NCBI GenBank assembly: GCA_963377175.1
Contig: CAUJNA010003793.1
Location: 1-64,000, forward strand
Length of the DNA: 64,000 bases
Reading direction: 5' to 3'
DNA from: Effrenium voratum
Lineage: Eukaryota; Sar; Dinophyceae; Suessiales; Symbiodiniaceae
Made by a program: the position numbers and the translations under genes. This document shows, in pieces, positions 1-8,951 of the stretch. A model generated the notes under the pieces. That model did no database searches and was not told the DNA's origin. It saw nothing but the letters and a program-made list of their open reading frames with translations. Position 1 is the stretch's first letter. Each line of letters opens with the position of its first letter.

Positions 1-60
1 CCGACTGCGAGCCAGTCCTATGGCTGTGAACACATTTGTTACACATGCATATATATATAT

Positions 61-65
61 ATATA
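61..65. repeat. Left target-site duplication (ATATA)
   Basis: The five bases ATATA directly before the 5' LTR are repeated directly after the 3' LTR at 31275-31279. Five-base duplications are usual for Copia-class integrases. The left copy lies in an (AT)n run, so chance agreement is easier than usual, but the junction fits the LTR ends exactly. Confidence 0.75.
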
Positions 66-448
66 TGTGATTAGCCATGGTTTATTTCATCACCAGGGAT
101 GTCGCGGTAGTGACTGACCTGTGGTGTTTGGCTCAAGTTTTGGGTTCCGTCGCGCCTCGAATGGGCGTCGCCGAACCCCTGCGTCGACCGACGGCATCTT
201 GGGGGAGAAAGAGACCTCGGGCCGCCGCCAGGTTGGTAGGGACCAGTCGTGCGGCCTGTTGTCGACCAAGGTTGCGGGTTAACCCTTTTCTTGTTTGGTT
301 TGTTATCCTTTGGTTGTTGTTCTCTGGTGTGTGGGAAACCCTGATCTTTGGGACCGGGGATTGGTTTGCTTTTGGGGACCCTTTCTTTTGTGGCTTGTTT
401 ACCCCAACTTACCCATTGCCTGGGCACAGGCTCGTGCCCGAATCCACA
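66..448 (+). repeat. 5' LTR
   Basis: This 383-bp direct repeat of 30893-31274 begins TGTGATTAG and ends GAATCCACA, the canonical TG...CA form. Differences from the 3' LTR seen by eye are a T/C near 200, a T/C near 250, one extra A near 304 and a C/A near 380. The open frames inside it are shadows and not genes. It should hold the promoter and polyadenylation signals, but I recognise no TATA box. Confidence 0.95.
127..137 (+). other. Spliced-leader-like sequence in the LTR
   Basis: TTTGGCTCAAG matches the last 11 bases of the 22-nt dinoflagellate spliced leader. The 3' LTR has the same 11 bases at 30954-30964. A further 7-base match, TAGCCAT, lies near 73-79. Under equal base frequencies an exact 11-mer is expected about once in 10,000 LTRs of this length. 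It may be a captured relic leader, a trans-splice-related signal, or coincidence. Confidence 0.35.
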
Positions 449-475
449 GGTTATCAGCCGTAGGACTTTCCTACG
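449..475 (+). promoter_or_regulatory. Candidate primer-binding site and leader hairpin
   Basis: GGTTATCAGCC starts at the base after the LTR. Its reverse complement reads like a tRNA anticodon loop (CUGAUAA flanked by GG and CC). It differs by one base from the initiator-Met type anticodon region used as a half-tRNA primer by Drosophila copia. It is not the usual TGG 3'-end type. It runs into a perfect 7-bp hairpin, CGTAGGA-CTT-TCCTACG, at 459-475. The primer identity is inferred. Confidence 0.4.
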
Positions 476-502
476 CGCTTGAGACCATCAACTACAAGCT
501 CT

Positions 503-2560
503 ATGTCGACCCCACGATCTCGCAGGAGTGTCGTGGATGAGGAGGCCATCCTAGGTGGCCTCCGCTCAGGTGAGGACCTGCCGGACTATGACTACGAGGA
601 TTTCGAAGCAGGTTCAACAGGTCAGGACCGCAGGGGTGAAGATCCCGGTAGGGATACACCCAGGGGCCGTGGCAGGTACGCCGACGATGGAGACGATCGT
701 ATTTTCCGCCAGGCCACTGATGACGAGCGGACACGAAGGGTTTACTCCGGTAGGAGTGGCTCTGAATCAGGTCACAGGCGTGGGCATTTTGACTTCACCA
801 GCATGGCGATGGACATGGCCCGCCCTCATTCGGATGACCCGGAGGCCATGCCGATTCGACCTCCGAGATCTCTTGTTCCAGGTGAGTCGCAGGTCTCGGA
901 TGAGTTTGAGAGTAGGCCGCAGGGACCAGGAACTATGGTTCTGGTTCCGGGAGGTATCCCGGGCCGATCCACTGGTTCTCAGAATCCAGGTCAGTGTGAT
1001 GAGCACGAGGAGCGGAAATTCACGGACTTCGGATACGATGATCTGTTGAGATCAACCGCAGGTTGGGGCAGTAGCTCAAAACAGGGATCTGATGCCGGTA
1101 GGCCCAACCCTAATACTGCCAAATCTGAGTCTTATGATGGCGAAGATTACAATTTTGCGGATGAGGAGGAGAGCCATTCGCGCCGAGATGCAGGCAGCCG
1201 TGAGACTGCAAGGGCTAATCCCGCCGCTGCCAAGTTTGAGGTCGATGATGATGATGAGTATGCCGCGTTTGCGGATCGCCGTGATGAGGAGGAGGACCAA
1301 CCACGACGAAATGCTAGGATCCGTGATGCTGCGAGGCCCAGGAGCCTCTCTCGTGGAGCCGTCAGGGACCTTCGTGTTGACAGGGACGCCAGAAGCGAGA
1401 GAGAGAGAGCCAGGGAAAGTCGGGAAGTTCTTCGGGGATTGGAGGCCATTCATGACCGCGAGGGACCGGTAGGTCCCCCGGCTATTGGTGATTCCCCGAA
1501 TGTTCCCCCCTTTCCCAACATCACATTTGGAGGTCCGTTGAGTCAGAGAGACGTGAGCTCGAACCGGGTTACTGGTTCACCGAGGATCACTGAGCGGGCT
1601 GCCGATGTTGTTGGGACAGGTGCCAGAGATGGTCGGCTTGCCGATGCACTCGGGATCGAAGATCGTCCGTCGATCGCTAGCCCGTTAGGGCGAGATACCA
1701 GTGATCTTGAAACTCTGAGGTCAAGCAATGAGTTCACACCTCAATGGGGTTCGACTGCCAGGGAACGTAGTGTTTCTGCAAAGAGACCGCCACCTCTCGC
1801 CGCTGAGACCGATAGGTCAAAGGCGAGGAGGGCTAGCCCCTCACCAATGGATTCAACTCCGCAGGATGAGGAGATGCCCGATCCCGCTGATGTTCACATC
1901 CACTCCACCCCCGAGTCACGTGCATCCAACATTGATCCTCGATCTGGCGATAGCCGGAGAAGGGGATCTACCCCGAGTAGACCATCCAGGATTGATGATT
2001 GTCCTGTGGATGACCCCGGAAGACATGCCGGGGCTAGTGGGGCTCCTGAGAGGATCGAGATATCGACTCCTCCCGCCCTCAGATCTCAGTCTTCCGGCGA
2101 ATCAGCTGACGCTAGGGCGAAGGAGGTGTTCGATTTGCACATCCAGGAGATGCTCGAGAGAGGTGAGGTTTCCGGCTCAGTCGCGAAGGCGTTCCACATC
2201 TTTGCTGACCAAATCAGGGTACTGAACGGTCAGGTGGGTTCCATGCGAAGGGAATGGAGCGACGAGAGTCAACGGACAAAGGACAAGGTCGATCGCTTGG
2301 CAGCTGAGGTTGCGACCCAATCTGATGCCGGGAGGATGCGACTGATAGTTCAACGGTTCGCGAGGGAAGTTATTCCCGATAGCAAGGCCATTGTGAGGCA
2401 AGCCATCGATGAGCAAGCCGAGGTCGTGGAGCAGAGGATTAACCTACTGTCCCACGAGGTCCATGAATCTGTCAGGGACAATGAGGCATCGACTGATCGG
2501 CTTCGCCTGATGATTCAGGAAAATAGTGAGGCTGCCCGCAGAAGCCATGCTCCTCAGTAG
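503..2560 (+). CDS. Retrotransposon ORF1, disordered protein with C-terminal coiled coil
   Basis: No known family is recognised. From the first ATG (503) the frame encodes 685 residues. A TTG at 479 would add eight. The first ~540 residues are low-complexity, rich in R, D, E, S, G and P, with acidic runs near codon 250 and an Arg-rich stretch near codon 300. The last ~140 residues (nt 2110-2550) have the heptad-like, Ala/Glu/Arg-rich look of a coiled coil. The next ORF continues with another coiled coil in the -1 frame, open across 2530-2575, so ORF1 may be the N-terminal part of a Gag polyprotein. Many GNTA micro-hairpins lie within it, for example 642-655, 947-962 and 1462-1477. A structural or RNA-binding role is inferred from position only. 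Confidence 0.8.
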   Translation: MSTPRSRRSVVDEEAILGGLRSGEDLPDYDYEDFEAGSTGQDRRGEDPGRDTPRGRGRYADDGDDRIFRQATDDERTRRVYSGRSGSESGHRRGHFDFTSMAMDMARPHSDDPEAMPIRPPRSLVPGESQVSDEFESRPQGPGTMVLVPGGIPGRSTGSQNPGQCDEHEERKFTDFGYDDLLRSTAGWGSSSKQGSDAGRPNPNTAKSESYDGEDYNFADEEESHSRRDAGSRETARANPAAAKFEVDDDDEYAAFADRRDEEEDQPRRNARIRDAARPRSLSRGAVRDLRVDRDARSERERARESREVLRGLEAIHDREGPVGPPAIGDSPNVPPFPNITFGGPLSQRDVSSNRVTGSPRITERAADVVGTGARDGRLADALGIEDRPSIASPLGRDTSDLETLRSSNEFTPQWGSTARERSVSAKRPPPLAAETDRSKARRASPSPMDSTPQDEEMPDPADVHIHSTPESRASNIDPRSGDSRRRGSTPSRPSRIDDCPVDDPGRHAGASGAPERIEISTPPALRSQSSGESADARAKEVFDLHIQEMLERGEVSGSVAKAFHIFADQIRVLNGQVGSMRREWSDESQRTKDKVDRLAAEVATQSDAGRMRLIVQRFAREVIPDSKAIVRQAIDEQAEVVEQRINLLSHEVHESVRDNEASTDRLRLMIQENSEAARRSHAPQ

Positions 2561-2574
2561 AGAAAACCGTTGGG

Positions 2575-5500
2575 ATGCGGACACCGGCAGGTGTATGGAA
2601 CCCGAATCCTGTCGCGAATCTGTCCGATAGGGCCAGCAGCAGTGTAGTTGACGCGAATTTCAGGGAGTTAAACCTGAAGATTGGGGATGCTCTCCTTGAA
2701 CACGAGAAGTTTGCTAAGTGGGCCTCTGAATCTATTGAAGGGGTCAAAGAAGAGCACACTCGTCTTGTTAATCGAGTGTCTAGACTGCAAAGTGGAAGGG
2801 GATCTCAGGAGGTCGATAGACCATCAGGGCATGATTCCCCGCAGGACTGGCATGAGGCTGTTGACGAGATCAATCGGAAGATGCATGATCTGGCTCGAGG
2901 AATTCAACGTCAACGTCGGGATCATGATGACATCATTTCGAGGTTTGAAACCGTGAAGTCACATGTTGAACAGTATGAAGCGAGATCGGCAATTGTGAAT
3001 CGGGTCGTTGATGGCATCCAAGGGCAGATCCGTAATCTTCCTGCCAGCAGTGACCAAGTGCAGCCTGCCGTTAGGCGAGAGCTCGGCACATTCCGGAGTA
3101 CACTTGAAGGTGTTATGCGGAGAGTCAGCGCTATCGATGGTAACGTGCGTAACCTTAGCGCCGCGAACAACAGAATCATGTCCCAGCTCTTTGAGATGGA
3201 GGGTCAATTTGACGAGGCTGCTGGCATGCTTCAGGGTGTCCAGCAGATTAATGAAGCTCCTCCACAACCCAGAGAAAGACGGAATGTTGGTTACCATGCG
3301 TTTGCGGGGCAAGGACATAGGATCAGGTCACCGACGCCTACACCAGGGGATGGTGACGGCCGGGGTACTGGCCTGCCGGCGAGACCAGGCGAAGGCGTTG
3401 TTTTGCCTGATCATGTTTTGCCGAATGTGCCCGATAGGGTCGATCCTTCTCGCGCAGACAGGCATCCCATCTATCCCGTTAGGGAGAGGTCCGACAGCAG
3501 GAGCAGGAGAGTTCGGGGGTTGCCTGACAGGTCGCATTCGCCACCGGAGCGTGCTAGGGGTGGTCCCCGCGCGCGCGCAAGGGGGGACGTTTCTATTTCC
3601 CCCAATAGGGATGCGGGTAGGAATAGGAGCCCGAGGCCTGCTGCCGTCCCCGATAGGGGATCTGAGGCCCGGAGTCGACAACCGAGGGGGGAGAGGCCGA
3701 TCCGCGATAGCGGGAGCGTCTCTCCGAATTTTGATAGGCCAATCCGCGATAGCGGGAACGTCTCTCCGAACCCAGGTCGTCATTCAGGAGGTGGTGGGGA
3801 TAATAGGGCCCATGCCGACATCCAGAGTCCTGGTGATGAGTGGAGGACTCCTGGGAGCAGAGTCAGCGCCGACAACCAGAGTCCCGGCGATAGGCGAGGG
3901 ACTGCTGGAGCTCCTTCGGATCGTGGACAGGCCTCAGCGCCGGCTGCAAGAGGGGCTCCCGGCGGTGATGGCCCAGACGCGCCGAAGATTTGTGCCCTTG
4001 ATGATCCCAACGACCGTAGGCACCCGAATGCTGAATTCTCGTGTGTGACATGCAGTCGTGAGTTCTGCGGGCTTTGCCGTGGTGACGATGGGGACTGTTG
4101 CAATTGTCATTTCTTGAAGATGAAATGCTGGGCATGCCGCAAGAATGCTCAGGAGGTCTCCATGTATCTCTGCACGGATTGTGGGACTCACGTCTGTGAG
4201 AATCACAGTTACTTCGGAAATGACGGCCTTGAGCGATGTGCACGCTGCAATATTCGGCATGAACGCGCTCAAGCTGGACCGCCCCCTCCTCCTCCTCCTG
4301 GGGGAGGTGGTGGGCGAGGCGGATCACCTGGTCAAGGTGGAAGCGGAAGTGGTGGGCCTGGACATGCCCCAGCTCCACCGCCAGGTCCTGGACATTATGG
4401 TGGAGGCCAAGATCCCGCTGGGCCTTCTGGAGGCCCGAGTGGAGGGGCTCATACCGGGGGTTACCCTGGTGGAGCGCCTGGGTTCCACGGTAGTGCTGCG
4501 GATGTTCATGGGATTGGGAACAATCAGTGTGGATCCAGCTTCTATGGTCCTGCCTACGGAGGTGGCGTTAGTCACCAAGGGGTTGGCGCTGGCGTTAGTC
4601 AGTCTAGCAATGCCACAGGTTACCCCTCAAGTGTTGCGAGCGGTGGTAACCTTGGGCCGGGTCTTAGCCTCGGCTATAGTGTGAGTGGTGCCGGTAGGCA
4701 GGGAGATGGTGGTCTTCTCCCTGAGGCCTTGAGGGGAGATGATGGACGGGACAGGTGCACAAAGTGCAGCAGAATCCCTGAGCCTGGTTTCCCTCTTGTT
4801 CCTTGCGTTGGTTGCGGAATGAGGGCGTGTGAAGTTTGCTGCCCTATGCCTGCGAGACTGTGTGAAAGTTGCAGGATTACCTCATGTACCCCGATAGGGG
4901 CTCTCATTTCCACCGTTGTCGATAAGGACCGGTTCCATCACAAGTGCAACACAATCGTGCTGCCTGCCGAGCCGACAGCTGATAAGCTGCGGGAGTGGCT
5001 TTCAGAGATCAAGGAGAGGGTCAGGAATGCTTTCAGCTTTGACTCTGACTACGCGTTAGCGTGGATATCAGAGACTGAGAGGCTTGACTATGATGCTCTT
5101 GGCGGACCCTGCAAGTACCCGATTTTGGACTCAAACTTCACGAGCGCTATCAGGGAGTGTATCAAGACCAGGGCTGTTAGGGACAAGATGAATCGCCTGA
5201 CCGAAGCCGCTCAGAATATGAGTCCCCCGCAGGGTATCAAGGGGAGACAGATCTTGAAGCTTCTGCTGAACCACCTGCAGACTGGAGTCGAAGACGACCA
5301 GACCTTCAAGATCGCTGAGTTGACCAGCCTTAAGTGCCGGCAGACAGGTCACTCCGATGATGAGGCAAGGCTCCGGAGTTATCTGAGCACCTGGGACAAT
5401 CTCATTTCTGGGATTAGGAAGAAGATCGATGATGGGGTACTATTGGCTGTGTTCATCGAGAACGTTCGTCATCTGCGCTGTATGCGGCCTGACATTGAAA

Positions 5501-6270
5501 GGTGGGATCGCGATATGACCGTTAGGTCGTTCGCGTGGCTTTATAAGGCTTGTCAGGACTGTGTAGAACGGTGGCAGAAGCGCCAGAATACGCTCCAGAT
5601 GTACCAGACCTTTCACGAACAAAGGTCACGATCAGGCTCTCAATCCCGGGAGAGGGATCGGCATCCTGGTGCCCCTGGTGTTGTACGGCGGTACGACCCA
5701 CTTGCCAGGAAGAGTGATCCCAGCCCTTCAAGGTCCGTTAGGTCCGGAAGGGATGGGAAACCCGACGGAAAACCAAGATCATCTTCGCCCGGAAGGAGCA
5801 GTCAAAGGGACAGGGCTTCACCAGGAAGAGGCAGTCAGAGGGACAAGCGCACGCCATCTCCCAAGTCGCCGAGAAGACAGTCCCCTGCTGGGCCTGCTGA
5901 TCGGGCGTGCTGGGAGTATACAAAGACTGGGAAGTGTCAATATGGCCGGGAATGCAGGTTTGAGCACGACAAGAGCCCAAGGAACCCCGCTGCGCCTTCT
6001 ACGCCGAGGACTGGAGATAGGCCCGTTAGGGACAAGCCTATGTTCTTCGGATACTGCTACGACTGGATGTATGGCAAGTGCACAGCTCAGCCGTGCAAGT
6101 ACCTGCATCAGAAGCCACCACCAGGCACGAAGCCTATCACGCCTCGTTCCACTGCCGGTCCTGTTGTTGAGGATGAAGAGGGGGATACCCCTAGATCGCC
6201 AACGCCCAGTCCTCCCGATAGGGAGGCGAGGCGTCTCGACAGCCCCGCTCAAGGATTGACGGAATTTTAG
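2575..6270 (+). CDS. Retrotransposon ORF2, Gag-like protein with Cys-rich modules and CCCH fingers
   Basis: The frame encodes 1231 residues from ATG 2575. In order it has a coiled coil (about residues 20-230), an Arg/Pro-rich disordered region, a Cys/His module (about 473-560) with several CxxC pairs, a Gly/Pro-rich linker, and a second CxxC module (about 727-772). Next comes a helical region (about 790-1015) resembling a Copia-type Gag capsid domain, then an Arg/Ser-rich stretch. Two CCCH zinc fingers follow: CX8CX5CX3H near residue 1112 and CX7CX4CX3H near residue 1161. Copia Gags normally use CCHC knuckles, so CCCH fingers are unusual. The likely role is RNA binding and particle assembly. 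The -1 frame opens at 6222 and runs into ORF3, so Gag-Pol fusion by -1 frameshift is possible. The Gag assignment is by position and fold impression, and the fingers are seen directly. Confidence 0.82.
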   Translation: MRTPAGVWNPNPVANLSDRASSSVVDANFRELNLKIGDALLEHEKFAKWASESIEGVKEEHTRLVNRVSRLQSGRGSQEVDRPSGHDSPQDWHEAVDEINRKMHDLARGIQRQRRDHDDIISRFETVKSHVEQYEARSAIVNRVVDGIQGQIRNLPASSDQVQPAVRRELGTFRSTLEGVMRRVSAIDGNVRNLSAANNRIMSQLFEMEGQFDEAAGMLQGVQQINEAPPQPRERRNVGYHAFAGQGHRIRSPTPTPGDGDGRGTGLPARPGEGVVLPDHVLPNVPDRVDPSRADRHPIYPVRERSDSRSRRVRGLPDRSHSPPERARGGPRARARGDVSISPNRDAGRNRSPRPAAVPDRGSEARSRQPRGERPIRDSGSVSPNFDRPIRDSGNVSPNPGRHSGGGGDNRAHADIQSPGDEWRTPGSRVSADNQSPGDRRGTAGAPSDRGQASAPAARGAPGGDGPDAPKICALDDPNDRRHPNAEFSCVTCSREFCGLCRGDDGDCCNCHFLKMKCWACRKNAQEVSMYLCTDCGTHVCENHSYFGNDGLERCARCNIRHERAQAGPPPPPPPGGGGGRGGSPGQGGSGSGGPGHAPAPPPGPGHYGGGQDPAGPSGGPSGGAHTGGYPGGAPGFHGSAADVHGIGNNQCGSSFYGPAYGGGVSHQGVGAGVSQSSNATGYPSSVASGGNLGPGLSLGYSVSGAGRQGDGGLLPEALRGDDGRDRCTKCSRIPEPGFPLVPCVGCGMRACEVCCPMPARLCESCRITSCTPIGALISTVVDKDRFHHKCNTIVLPAEPTADKLREWLSEIKERVRNAFSFDSDYALAWISETERLDYDALGGPCKYPILDSNFTSAIRECIKTRAVRDKMNRLTEAAQNMSPPQGIKGRQILKLLLNHLQTGVEDDQTFKIAELTSLKCRQTGHSDDEARLRSYLSTWDNLISGIRKKIDDGVLLAVFIENVRHLRCMRPDIERWDRDMTVRSFAWLYKACQDCVERWQKRQNTLQMYQTFHEQRSRSGSQSRERDRHPGAPGVVRRYDPLARKSDPSPSRSVRSGRDGKPDGKPRSSSPGRSSQRDRASPGRGSQRDKRTPSPKSPRRQSPAGPADRACWEYTKTGKCQYGRECRFEHDKSPRNPAAPSTPRTGDRPVRDKPMFFGYCYDWMYGKCTAQPCKYLHQKPPPGTKPITPRSTAGPVVEDEEGDTPRSPTPSPPDREARRLDSPAQGLTEF

Positions 6271-6323
6271 GCGGGGCGGGCCGTTACCCTGAGGCCAACC
6301 GTGTTGTTGTGGCGTGTCCAGCT

Positions 6324-8951
6324 ATGTGGGCTGTTGCCCCAGCTACCGGTGGGTCTGCACCGGGTTGCCTTCCTCCTTGCGTTAGCAGTTGGGAGAAAAG
6401 CGAGCGAGGCGCATTGTTCTTCTCCGGCACTACCGGTGGAGGTCCTAAATGGGACCAAGTCATTTGGAGACGGACAGTTGACGCAAATGGGACCGTGATC
6501 GAGGATATCGGGGTGAACTTTTGTGATCGCCGAGCAACCTTGTTCAGGAGACTCCCAAGACGAAGTGATACCAAGACGACGTTTTGGTACTGTGATGATG
6601 CGGAGGTTGCACTGTCCTGGTTCCCGAAGGGTCCCGGTAGGGAACCTCTCGGGGTCAAGATTCCCGATCTTCCTGATGTGTTTGTTGTCTCGATTGAGAA
6701 TGACAATACGGGTAGGGTCGTGAATCGCTGCCGTGAGGCTGGATACAGCCATCCAAATGCGATCAAGTTCCCTTCGCGCAAGAGAATTGCTAGGGAGGTT
6801 CAAAGTGCTCTGATAAGAGCAGCGGCTGTTCACGCCCAAGTGCTCTTGGACAATGACGAGGACATCGATACCAACCCTGGTGATGTGCGGGGACATCGCG
6901 TTGTACGAAAGCCAAAGTACACTCAGAAGGTCGCTGCACCTGTTGGATACGGTGGGGTGAGGTGGCTGGTAGATACTGGTTGCCCAATGGATCTGGTCGG
7001 TCTCGATGATTTGAAAGGACCCGATAGGGCCCTGATTGCCAAAGGCGGACACACTCATGCGCTGCACACTGCCAACGGGGCGACTCGCACCGCTGGTCGT
7101 GTTGACGCCGATGCTGGCAACCTGGACGAGGTGATTGAGGCACACGTCCTTGAGTCCACTCCATCCATCATATCCGTTGGAAAGCGTTGTATGGATATGG
7201 GATATTCGTTTGAATGGGCTGCAGGTTGCAAACCTATTCTCACGTGTCCTTCGGGCCGAACGGTGACATTGGATGTCGTCAACAACGTGCCATATCTTCC
7301 GTATGGTGACACTCAGTTCGTTTCTCCCACTCTTGATGATGCTGAGCCAATCCCTGCTATGCCTGCCCCCGGGGCGGCGTATCGAGGGCCTGAAACCAGC
7401 GAAATTCCGCTGTGCAAATCTGAGCTTGCGGCCAAGAGTGGGCTACAGGACACCTGGCGCACTGAGCGGTCGGGCCATGTTGTGAAGGAGCACCGGCTTC
7501 CGCGCAAAGCAAAGTTTGTGCCGATAGGCGATGATTGCCCCGTTGGGGTTGATCGATTGGATAACTACAGGAAAACTGTCGTTCATCGAAATGGGGTTAC
7601 CCATGAGGTGCTGGTTGATAGTCTATGGGAGTTATCCGAAAGGGATCAGCATGCGATAGCATCTGATGTCCCTTGGACGGGTGAAACGTGGTTTCGGGTC
7701 AAGTGCGAGACCGTCGCTCTTCCCGGAAAGGCGGAACAGGGGGGTGAGGGCGGTAGCCACTCACCACCTTTTCCTGGCCCGGGGGAAGGGGATGATGGTG
7801 ACATAGTCGAGATAAATTTTCTCTCCGGACTCCGCACAGAGGCTGAATGGCGGGCTGATGCTAAGACGCTTCGCCATATGCTTACCCATCTCCCGAAGAA
7901 CCCCTATTGCCCGCACTGCCAGCGTGCGAAAATGGAGAATGTCAAGCTTCGCCGCAAAGGTGGTGCTGCTGCGCATGACGTGGTAAGTTTCGGGGACCTA
8001 ACCACTGCTGACACGATGGTGTTGCGCGGATTGAAGGATCGAGGCTTTCATGGCGAGGCGGACGCGATAGTGTTCTATGACCTCGCTACTGATTACCTCG
8101 AAGTCCTCCCTGTGCAATCCAGATCCCGTAGCAATACGCTGGAGGCATTTCGCAGGTTTGCAGGGGGGCAAACTCTGAAGTTAGTGTACAGCGACCAGGC
8201 CCCAGAGCTGAAGAATGCTGTCACTACGCTTGGAGCATTGCACCGGCTTTCTACACCGGGCATGCCCAAGACCAATGGCCTGATCGAGAACAAGGTTAAG
8301 CTCGTTCTTCACGGGGCACGTGTGCTCCTGCGTCAAGCTGGATTTGAACCTCGATGGTGGCCATTTGCCGTTAGGCATTTTTCCATGGCAAGGAACATCG
8401 AAAATCGCGGTGAGGGATCACCGTGGATGCGACGCCACGGTAACGGGAACTTCAGCGGAGTCATTCTGCCGTTTGGTTGTCTGGTCGACTTCTACCCCAT
8501 TGCTCCCAAGATTCGCAGGGATAGAAAGGGGGGGGTTCAAAACGCCCAAAACGACTTCAGACATGCTGGAAAGATCGACTCAGAGGACGTTGATGAAGGA
8601 GGAGACCACTGGATCGCAAATGAAGACGAGAAGGTTCTCACTCGCGTCCACGTTGAAGCGCGAACCGAGCTCTTTATCCCGATAGGGACGAGCTGTCCAG
8701 TCAAGATCAAAGACCTTGGCAGGAGGCGGAGCACAGTCCTCAACTATCTGACGGATCGACCGAATTCGTTGTTGACGAAAACTGGCTCCAGGCCGAAAAC
8801 GACCGTGGAGGTAACCACGAATGGACTGGAGAAACTCATTTCGACTGTGATTTTGATCAGATCGATGAGGATGAGGCCGAGATCTATGAGAACGAGGAGT
8901 ATGAACCCGAATGCAACGACGAACCGGACTTTGTTCCCATTGATGAGGTAG
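6324..8951 (+). CDS. Retrotransposon ORF3, aspartic protease and Copia integrase
   Basis: The first in-frame ATG is at 6324, but the frame is open from 6222 and overlaps ORF2 in the -1 direction. An N-terminal ~210-residue region is unrecognised. The retropepsin motif VDTGCP lies at 6969-6986. The integrase HHCC zinc site (HMLTHL...CPHC) is at about 7876-7920. The integrase core follows, with Asp in GDLTTAD (7995-8012), Asp in YSDQAPE (8193) and Glu in GLIENK (8286), giving D-X30-E. Genuine coding sense in this frame fades after about 8750. The rest to 8951 reads as a shifted shadow, while the integrase tail continues in the frame of the next entry. Two copies of a module with PIGxxCPV occur near 7515-7640 and 8640-8790. 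Confidence 0.9.
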   Translation: MWAVAPATGGSAPGCLPPCVSSWEKSERGALFFSGTTGGGPKWDQVIWRRTVDANGTVIEDIGVNFCDRRATLFRRLPRRSDTKTTFWYCDDAEVALSWFPKGPGREPLGVKIPDLPDVFVVSIENDNTGRVVNRCREAGYSHPNAIKFPSRKRIAREVQSALIRAAAVHAQVLLDNDEDIDTNPGDVRGHRVVRKPKYTQKVAAPVGYGGVRWLVDTGCPMDLVGLDDLKGPDRALIAKGGHTHALHTANGATRTAGRVDADAGNLDEVIEAHVLESTPSIISVGKRCMDMGYSFEWAAGCKPILTCPSGRTVTLDVVNNVPYLPYGDTQFVSPTLDDAEPIPAMPAPGAAYRGPETSEIPLCKSELAAKSGLQDTWRTERSGHVVKEHRLPRKAKFVPIGDDCPVGVDRLDNYRKTVVHRNGVTHEVLVDSLWELSERDQHAIASDVPWTGETWFRVKCETVALPGKAEQGGEGGSHSPPFPGPGEGDDGDIVEINFLSGLRTEAEWRADAKTLRHMLTHLPKNPYCPHCQRAKMENVKLRRKGGAAAHDVVSFGDLTTADTMVLRGLKDRGFHGEADAIVFYDLATDYLEVLPVQSRSRSNTLEAFRRFAGGQTLKLVYSDQAPELKNAVTTLGALHRLSTPGMPKTNGLIENKVKLVLHGARVLLRQAGFEPRWWPFAVRHFSMARNIENRGEGSPWMRRHGNGNFSGVILPFGCLVDFYPIAPKIRRDRKGGVQNAQNDFRHAGKIDSEDVDEGGDHWIANEDEKVLTRVHVEARTELFIPIGTSCPVKIKDLGRRRSTVLNYLTDRPNSLLTKTGSRPKTTVEVTTNGLEKLISTVILIRSMRMRPRSMRTRSMNPNATTNRTLFPLMR

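Noticed and set aside
77..540. Open frames within the 5' LTR and again in the 3' LTR (30904-31442)
   Set aside because: They lie in a non-coding LTR, have no protein-like composition, and change frame at LTR indels.
541..563. 8-bp stem GGAGGCCA/TGGCCTCC with a 7-base loop
   Set aside because: Real inverted repeat, but its loop is not of the GNTA class, so it was not counted in the hairpin set.
713..745. CTGATGA followed by CGAAGG, reminiscent of a hammerhead ribozyme core
   Set aside because: The conserved GAAA is missing and no flanking stems fit.
1076..1453. Minus-strand frames opposite ORF1 and the other retroelement ORFs
   Set aside because: Shadows of GC-rich coding sequence, with no independent codon or domain signal.
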